This document shows, in pieces, positions 59,495 to 64,000 of a DNA stretch of 64,000 nt. The DNA is from a virus. The notes below the pieces were generated by a model that did no database searches, was not told where the DNA came from, and saw nothing but the letters and a program-made list of their open reading frames with translations. The position numbers and the translations under genes are program-made. The stretch lies in the IMG/VR virus record IMGVR_UViG_3300030099_001508, positions 1 through 64,000 of that record; one strand, 5' to 3'. The number at the start of each line of letters is the position of its first letter. Position 1 is the first letter of the stretch.

Positions 59495-60181
59495 ATGACA
59501 TTCACTAATTCAACAGATGCATATCAGGCTGCAAGTAAAATCATGTCTCATGAGTATGCAAACAAATATGCAAACTATTGGTCTAAGAAAAACAAGACTA
59601 TCAAGTCTGGTAAAGCAAACTTCAAAGACTCTGGTAGACAGAAGACCTACAATGCAGAGTTCAAAGCAATACGAGAATATAAAAACATTACTCTTGAAGA
59701 GTCTAAAAGAGGTGTAGACGAAGATAAACGAAGAGCACAGTTCAAGACTCTGAATTGGAAAGAGACAGTAAAATACTGTAAGAAGATTGCAAAGTCTAAG
59801 ACCTACAAGAAGTTGTGTGAAAACACGATTGGTTCTAGTGTAGGTAAACTCAATGTATCAATTGAGAAGGCAAACTTTCGTCATGCAACTGCTGGTCAAG
59901 CGACTTGGTACGGTGCAATCCGATTGAAAGAGAACAACTGTCCTTACACAATCATTCATGAGTTCGCACATTTGTGTGGTAATATGCATCATGACATTGG
60001 TTTCCGTAGGGATGTAATCAAACTTGCATCAGTGTTTATTGGTAAAGAGTTTGGTAATCAGTTGAAGAAAGAGTTTAAAGATGCAAAACTCAAGATAACC
60101 ACTGGCTCACATATCATGTCGCCTGAACAATGGATTGCATCAGTGATGCGAATGGAAAAAATTAGAGAGAGGAATTCATAA
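59495..60181 (+). CDS. Zinc metallopeptidase-like protein
   Basis: 228 residues. CPYTIIHEFAHLCGNMHHDI has HExxH (155-159) and a third His followed by GF, as in SprT-like/gluzincin-type enzymes. The Lys-rich N-terminal half is unassigned. Early operon, second HExxH protein of this window. Confidence 0.72.
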   Translation: MTFTNSTDAYQAASKIMSHEYANKYANYWSKKNKTIKSGKANFKDSGRQKTYNAEFKAIREYKNITLEESKRGVDEDKRRAQFKTLNWKETVKYCKKIAKSKTYKKLCENTIGSSVGKLNVSIEKANFRHATAGQATWYGAIRLKENNCPYTIIHEFAHLCGNMHHDIGFRRDVIKLASVFIGKEFGNQLKKEFKDAKLKITTGSHIMSPEQWIASVMRMEKIRERNS

Positions 60182-60357
60182 TGGAAATTAAGAAACTAGA
60201 ATCACTATTAGAAAAACTAACAGAACTGCATGATGAAGCCATAGAACTTGGTGATGGTGATACCGCTCATGCGATTAGTGTTGCAGAAGATACACTAATA
60301 AACACGATTAAATTTGAAAAGGTTCAAGAAAAACCACATTGGAAGGAGAAATATTAA
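60181..60357 (+). CDS. Small helical protein
   Basis: 58 residues, TAATG overlap with the metallopeptidase and with the next gene. KKLESLLEKLTELHDEAIEL then TAHAISVAEDTLINTIKFEK: two helices. Unknown. Confidence 0.6.
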   Translation: MEIKKLESLLEKLTELHDEAIELGDGDTAHAISVAEDTLINTIKFEKVQEKPHWKEKY

Positions 60358-60533
60358 TGTCCATTACATATGATGTTTTTAATGAATATTTTGGTACTGT
60401 AGGTAGATATAAATCATTAGAAGAAGCAGTAAAAGCTGCAAAGAAAATGGGTGTATACAAATGGGCAATATTCAAACAAGTTGATTATGAAATGCCTGAA
60501 TTAGTCAAATGGGTATTCCCTAAAAAGAGGTGA
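60357..60533 (+). CDS. Small hypothetical protein
   Basis: 58 residues from the ATG at 60357 (GGAAGGAGAAATATT). TYDVFNEYFGTVGRYKSLEE then a basic end VFPKKR; similar in size and layout to the early protein at 34709 (both pair an aromatic strand with an A-K-W helix). Confidence 0.55.
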   Translation: MSITYDVFNEYFGTVGRYKSLEEAVKAAKKMGVYKWAIFKQVDYEMPELVKWVFPKKR

Positions 60534-60537
60534 TGTT

Positions 60538-60726
60538 ATGAAAACATTTCTACTAATTACAAGTATCTTGATGACAACTCCAGAGAAAGATTTCTCTGGT
60601 GTAGTTGTTGAAGAGTTTAAAAGTAAAACAGAATGTACCATAAGACTTGACAAACATAGTGATATTATGGTAGACTTTGGAATAATGAAAGTTGAAATTA
60701 AACGCAAATGTGAGGAGAAAAAATGA
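60538..60726 (+). CDS. Small exported two-cysteine protein (family member 4)
   Basis: 62 residues. MKTFLLITSILMTTPEKD signal-like start, EFKSKTECTIRLDK (C33), VEIKRKCEEKK (C58). Overlaps the next gene by 4 nt. Confidence 0.6.
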   Translation: MKTFLLITSILMTTPEKDFSGVVVEEFKSKTECTIRLDKHSDIMVDFGIMKVEIKRKCEEKK

Positions 60727-60938
60727 GTAATCAACGCCCAGGCAAATGGAAGTCTGCAACACTACGAGATGGTTCTGGTATGCAGACAGTAACCTTTTTT
60801 AAAACTGCACGAAAACTTCTTGAGGAATATGGTCATGAAGATGCAGCTTTCTATTTTGAACAAGTAGAAGAACATCTACGAGGTGGGAAAAGTCTACCGT
60901 CTTCTGAAAAAGAAATTGGAAAGGTGTTAGGTGTATGA
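60723..60938 (+). CDS. Small hypothetical protein
   Basis: 71 residues. KWKSATLRDGSGMQTVTFFK then helical HEDAAFYFEQVEEHLRGGKS. ATGA overlaps on both sides. Not recognised. Confidence 0.55.
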   Translation: MSNQRPGKWKSATLRDGSGMQTVTFFKTARKLLEEYGHEDAAFYFEQVEEHLRGGKSLPSSEKEIGKVLGV

Positions 60939-61123
60939 GTGGTAATGCAAACTATTCTAGGATTATGAGATTTAGAAACTCTAGAGTTGCAAAATTCTTT
61001 GCAAACTTTCATGGTGGAATATATAAAGGGTGGGTAGATGAATCTACTACATTCACAATAAAAAGAGGCGCAGGCCCAATATCTTCAAACGATAAGGGAT
61101 GTTATGTCGTAGTCTGGGAGTAG
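60935..61123 (+). CDS. Small basic hypothetical protein
   Basis: 62 residues. YSRIMRFRNSRVAKFFANFH, IYKGWVDESTTFTIKRGAGP; beta-rich, unknown. Confidence 0.52.
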   Translation: MSGNANYSRIMRFRNSRVAKFFANFHGGIYKGWVDESTTFTIKRGAGPISSNDKGCYVVVWE

Positions 61124-61126
61124 ACA

Positions 61127-61315
61127 ATGGAACAAAAAGAATTTGACTTTGGTGAGAAACGTCTAATCAAAGAAACTGTTATCAAGTATTACGAGGAAAC
61201 AGATTCAGAAGGTAATCGTAGAATACACAAAGACAAAACAGAGACAAAGTGGTTTAGTAAAAAAAGTGGTAGTAGACATAATCCTACTATTTCACATCAT
61301 TCAGAGTATCTATGA
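61127..61315 (+). CDS. Small hypothetical protein
   Basis: 62 residues, polar: VIKYYEETDSEGNRRIHKDK and GSRHNPTISHHSEYL. Overlaps the membrane gene by 4 nt. Unknown. Confidence 0.5.
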   Translation: MEQKEFDFGEKRLIKETVIKYYEETDSEGNRRIHKDKTETKWFSKKSGSRHNPTISHHSEYL

Positions 61316-62220
61316 TATTAGCATACCTAACATTATTAACTGCACTTGCAATATCTGGAGTAGCAGCCTACTATAGTATAATAGGTTTGGTTGCAATCTT
61401 TTCTGCATCTGTAGTTCCAATCGCAGTGATGGGAGTTGTTCTGGAAACAGGCAAACTTGTATCAGCTGCATGGTTATATCATTATTGGAAGAAAGTGAAT
61501 GTCCTACTCAAAACTTATCTTATTTCTGCTGTGGTTGTTCTCATGTTCATTACTTCTATGGGAATATTCGGTTTTCTTTCCAAAGCTCACATAGAACAAA
61601 CATCTGTAAGTGCAGATAATACCCTACAAATAGAAGCGATTGATTCGCAGATATCACGACAACAAAAAGATATTGAACGAGCAGAACTGCAACTAACACT
61701 TCTTGATGACGCACTCAAGAAGTATGTAGAGTTGGGTGCAGTAACTAAATCTATTAATGCAAGACAAGGACAAGAGGAAGAACGCAATGCGCTCACATCA
61801 ACAATCAATAATGCGACAAACACTATCGCAAGTCTCACGGAAAAGAAGTACGAATTACGCACCAAACAAAATGAACTTGTCGCAGAAGTCGGCCCAATCA
61901 AATACATCGCCGAACTTATTTACGGAAACTCCGAAACAAACACACTTGAAGAAGCCGTCAGATGGGTCATAATTATATTGGTGTGGGTATTTGACCCTCT
62001 TGCAGTACTATTATTAATCAGTGCAAACATATCACTGAAAGAAGAATTACGAAAGATGCGTATGAAAAGGTCACGCAAAAAGACTACTTTACGCAAACGA
62101 GAAGAAAAAAAGAATCAAACTGCGTGGGAACGTAAGTTACAAGAGTCCAAAAGAAAGGACGGTGAATTAACCGAAGTAACACACAAAAATGGAGATGTGA
62201 TTGCAAAATACTACGAATGA
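61312..62220 (+). CDS. Multi-span membrane protein with periplasmic/cytoplasmic coiled coil
   Basis: 302 residues. Three spans near the N-terminus (YLTLLTALAISGVAAYYSII, FSASVVPIAVMGVVLETGKL, TYLISAVVVLMFITSMGIFG), a 120-residue coiled-coil loop (IDSQISRQQKDIERAELQLT onwards), a fourth span (AVRWVIIILVWVFDPLAVLL) and a very basic tail. The arrangement recurs in marine T4-like phages; role unknown, possibly superinfection exclusion or membrane remodelling. Confidence 0.65.
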   Translation: MILAYLTLLTALAISGVAAYYSIIGLVAIFSASVVPIAVMGVVLETGKLVSAAWLYHYWKKVNVLLKTYLISAVVVLMFITSMGIFGFLSKAHIEQTSVSADNTLQIEAIDSQISRQQKDIERAELQLTLLDDALKKYVELGAVTKSINARQGQEEERNALTSTINNATNTIASLTEKKYELRTKQNELVAEVGPIKYIAELIYGNSETNTLEEAVRWVIIILVWVFDPLAVLLLISANISLKEELRKMRMKRSRKKTTLRKREEKKNQTAWERKLQESKRKDGELTEVTHKNGDVIAKYYE

Positions 62221-62443
62221 AAGGGTTGAGTTATCTACCTATTTCGGAGATGGGGAGTATGCAGACAGAGTCGCAAAAACTTATCTAGTGAAAGGTAACT
62301 ATTATGAAGTAGATTTTATTAAGAATGATATTGTTGTTGAAACAAGGATTATGAAATCAGAAAAAGGTGATGCAATATACTTTCACAGTGAATCATATGC
62401 TGACAGTGCAGCTGAAAATTATGTGATGGGGTATATGTTATGA
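62201..62443 (+). CDS. Small hypothetical protein, TTG start
   Basis: 80 residues; TTG at 62201 with GGAGATG upstream, overlapping the membrane gene by 20 nt. VELSTYFGDGEYADRVAKTY then YFHSESYADSAAENYVMGYM. Beta/alpha, unknown. Confidence 0.52.
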   Translation: MQNTTNERVELSTYFGDGEYADRVAKTYLVKGNYYEVDFIKNDIVVETRIMKSEKGDAIYFHSESYADSAAENYVMGYML

Positions 62444-62526
62444 TAATGAGTGATGCAGAAATTATGTTAGTCGTAGTAGTATTCTCAATACTATTTCTTG
62501 GATACCTATGGTGGAAAGGATATTAA
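62440..62526 (+). CDS. 28-residue membrane micro-protein
   Basis: MIMSDAEIMLVVVVFSILFL then GYLWWKGY: a single span with Trp belt. ATGA overlap with the previous gene and only 2 nt from the transporter gene. Confidence 0.5.
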   Translation: MIMSDAEIMLVVVVFSILFLGYLWWKGY

Positions 62527-62528
62527 TT

Positions 62529-63011
62529 ATGAAAGAAAAACATTTGAATAAATTGCAAAGAAAGGTATTTAGAATGGATTTAGGAAACCCAATTGTAACA
62601 ACTTTAGTAGGACTTGTAGTGTTTTATATCGGACTTAAAATGTTCTCTGGTGGAATGAAATCAATGGGTAACATTGACCACTTGAGTTGGTTCATTGCGA
62701 ACCCCATTTATATGTTCTTTGGTGGTATTATCATGACACTTCTATGGCAATCATCATCATTATCAACGACAGCGATTATTGCATTAGTAGCGTCTGGTGC
62801 AGTGCCATTACCAGCTGCGATTGCGTGTGTATTGGGTGCAAATATAGGTACAACTGGAACGATATGGTTAGCAGGATTACTTGTATCAGACGGTCTACCA
62901 AAAGGAGATACATTACGAATTGCAATTGCACATTCTGGTGTAAACCTATTTATGGCTGCAACTCTACTACCATTTGTACACCATATCGCACGATTCTTGA
63001 GTAAATTCTAA
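62529..63011 (+). CDS. Na/Pi cotransporter-like half protein
   Basis: 160 residues from the ATG at 62529. LLWQSSSLSTTAIIALVASG is the QSSS signature of NptA/PF02690, continued by CVLGANIGTTGT. Only one copy of the inverted repeat unit is encoded, whereas full transporters have two, so it would need to dimerise or pair with a host subunit. Spans flank the motif on both sides. Likely aids phosphate uptake. Confidence 0.8.
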   Translation: MKEKHLNKLQRKVFRMDLGNPIVTTLVGLVVFYIGLKMFSGGMKSMGNIDHLSWFIANPIYMFFGGIIMTLLWQSSSLSTTAIIALVASGAVPLPAAIACVLGANIGTTGTIWLAGLLVSDGLPKGDTLRIAIAHSGVNLFMAATLLPFVHHIARFLSKF

Positions 63012-63172
63012 TGAACTGTTGGGTTTGCAATCACGAATTAATCTGGGGTGGTGACCACGATTTGGATGAAGAATATGATGGTCACACAATTATAACGAAT
63101 CTCTCTTGTCCACAATGTGACGCATATGTAGAGGTATATCATGGAAAGGAAATAAAAGATGAGTCGAAGTAA
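63011..63172 (+). CDS. Small zinc-ribbon protein
   Basis: 53 residues, TAATG overlap with the transporter. CWVCNHELIWGGDHDLDEEY and LSCPQCDAYVEVY give two CxxC knuckles. Unknown function. Confidence 0.65.
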   Translation: MNCWVCNHELIWGGDHDLDEEYDGHTIITNLSCPQCDAYVEVYHGKEIKDESK

Positions 63173-63329
63173 ATTATTGAATCATTTTCAGATGTTGTTA
63201 GAAGAAATTGCAACATTACAAACTAGAATTAGACCAGAGGATACTGGTCATATACACACAACAATTAGTGTGTTACAAGGTAGGGTGGAAGAAATCAAAA
63301 AAGAACTTGAAGGGAAACTGAATGAGTGA
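63159..63329 (+). CDS. Small helical protein
   Basis: 56 residues, overlapping both neighbours. LNHFQMLLEEIATLQTRI and ISVLQGRVEEIKKELEGK: two amphipathic helices reminiscent of the protein at 60181. Unknown. Confidence 0.55.
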   Translation: MSRSKLLNHFQMLLEEIATLQTRIRPEDTGHIHTTISVLQGRVEEIKKELEGKLNE

Positions 63330-63540
63330 TGATGTAAGACGGGCTGCACAAGAAGAAGCAGAACGAACCTACAAAGGATTTCTATCCTTTATAAAATATC
63401 TTAGTTATGGGTTTGTTGCACTAATTATATTTGCAGCTTTTAATAACTTTGGTGTGGACGGCACTGGAAGTAAATCAGACCCAGAATTATATGAAGAATA
63501 TCTGGACAACATGAAAGAAATGGGAAAAAATTATGACTAA
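63322..63540 (+). CDS. Small membrane protein
   Basis: 72 residues. Helix RRAAQEEAERTYKGFLSF, span IKYLSYGFVALIIFAAFNNF, acidic tail. Overlaps neighbours; unknown. Confidence 0.58.
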   Translation: MSDDVRRAAQEEAERTYKGFLSFIKYLSYGFVALIIFAAFNNFGVDGTGSKSDPELYEEYLDNMKEMGKNYD

Positions 63541-63787
63541 AGTTTTTATAATTGCAATTGTAATGTGGTGGGCAGACATGACACAAACACCACTAAATGA
63601 TTCGGTAGAAGTAAAATGGTTACATGGTGAACCATTGTATTTTATGACAGAGGAAGAATGTTTTGCACATATTGATGAGAATCTAGAAGCTCTCAAAGGA
63701 TTTGGTAAAGCAACATTTCCTACTGCACATACAGTAAAGAGTATATTATGCGTACCACAAGAAAGACATATAAAGGATGAAGCTTGA
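63533..63787 (+). CDS. Small exported two-cysteine protein (family member 5)
   Basis: 84 residues. MTKVFIIAIVMWWADMTQTP start, YFMTEEECFAHIDENLEAL (C43) and VKSILCVPQERH (C73). Same plan as four other genes in the window. Confidence 0.62.
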   Translation: MTKVFIIAIVMWWADMTQTPLNDSVEVKWLHGEPLYFMTEEECFAHIDENLEALKGFGKATFPTAHTVKSILCVPQERHIKDEA

Positions 63788-64000
63788 AACCATATCATAA
63801 TCAAGGATTTGGAGTTGCATTTATGTGGATAATTGCACTCTTTATCGTTTTACCATCAATCATGATACTGTCTATAGATGACGGTTTTGCAAAGTTTGTA
63901 CAAATGCGTGGTGTTACTGGAGATTGTTGGGAAAATAGTAAACATGAAAAAGTTTGTAAGGAAGAAAATACTTGCAAATTTTGGAGAAACTTTTGTATAG
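63784..64000 (+). CDS. Membrane protein with Cys-rich end (3' end outside window)
   Basis: Open to the last base. TTG start in a TTGA overlap, or ATG at 63823. A span WIIALFIVLPSIMILS follows, then four or more Cys (GDCWENSK, KVCKEEN, TCKFWRNFC). Probably exported or membrane-bound; cannot be completed here. Confidence 0.5.
   Translation, partial: MKPYHNQGFGVAFMWIIALFIVLPSIMILSIDDGFAKFVQMRGVTGDCWENSKHEKVCKEENTCKFWRNFCI

Noticed and set aside
1-64000. tRNA genes, CRISPR arrays, insertion sequences, integrase or attachment sites
   Set aside because: None seen. The only tRNA-like structure is the tmRNA; repeats are limited to the short arrays described.

Overview
The window is part of an AT-rich genome of a tailed, contractile phage of the T4-like superfamily, probably marine. 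The evidence is a T4-type replication set (family B polymerase gp43, UvsX, helicase gp41, primase gp61, helicase loader gp59, SSB gp32, RNase H), a gp33-like late-transcription coactivator, TATAAATA late promoters, and T4-type baseplate/tail proteins (gp26-, gp29-, gp48-, gp53-, gp54-like). The host is probably a Gram-negative alphaproteobacterium: the phage carries its own circularly permuted, two-piece-type tmRNA, the architecture typical of that class, plus a pseudoazurin-like cupredoxin, spanins and periplasmic proteins. The major capsid, portal, terminase, clamp and clamp loader are not here, so the genome continues on both sides; the first and last genes are cut by the window edges.

Layout. 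1-10.8 kb: RimK/RimB fusion, DNA polymerase, methyltransferase, hydroxylase, GNAT, a DUF262-HNH nuclease, MazG, UvsX and gp41. 10.8-24.9 kb: a late operon of virion-associated proteins, several with an N-terminus resembling the T4 capsid-targeting peptide and several with enzyme-like folds (ligase-like and NMN-adenylyltransferase-like nucleotidyltransferases, HAD phosphatase, PAP2 phosphatase). 24.9-28.2 kb: membrane proteins, an overlapping spanin pair and a lipase, probably the lysis block. 28.2-33.3 kb: primase, class II ribonucleotide reductase, Cys-rich mini-proteins, a resolvase-like nuclease and GMP reductase. 33.3-44.4 kb: small early genes under repeated TTGACT-17-TATAAT-type promoters, including pseudoazurin, ribosomal protein bS21, RNase H, a candidate small RNA, metalloprotease, cell-wall hydrolases, PhoH, Exo and SNase. 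44.4-48.7 kb: tmRNA, gp33, gp59, ThyX and gp32. 48.8-58.1 kb: tail and baseplate, with 49.6-55.0 kb on the minus strand, including a probable programmed -1 frameshift. 58.2-64 kb: a P-loop kinase followed by a dense run of tiny genes and half of a Na/Pi cotransporter.

How it fits together. Early promoters (always a 17-bp spacer) drive replication, host-takeover and metabolic genes. TATAAATA promoters drive virion and lysis genes. Two loci (tmRNA and gp32) carry both signals superimposed. Genes overlap by 1-20 nt almost everywhere (ATGA, TAATG and TTGA junctions), so intergenic space is rare and what remains is regulatory. The most unusual elements are the tmRNA, a candidate sRNA whose loop is complementary to phage ribosome-binding sites, the TTTTTTA frameshift, the set of possibly capsid-packaged enzymes and LDE-punctuated polyproteins, the cupredoxin, and a NqrM-like/DUF59 gene pair inside the tail operon.
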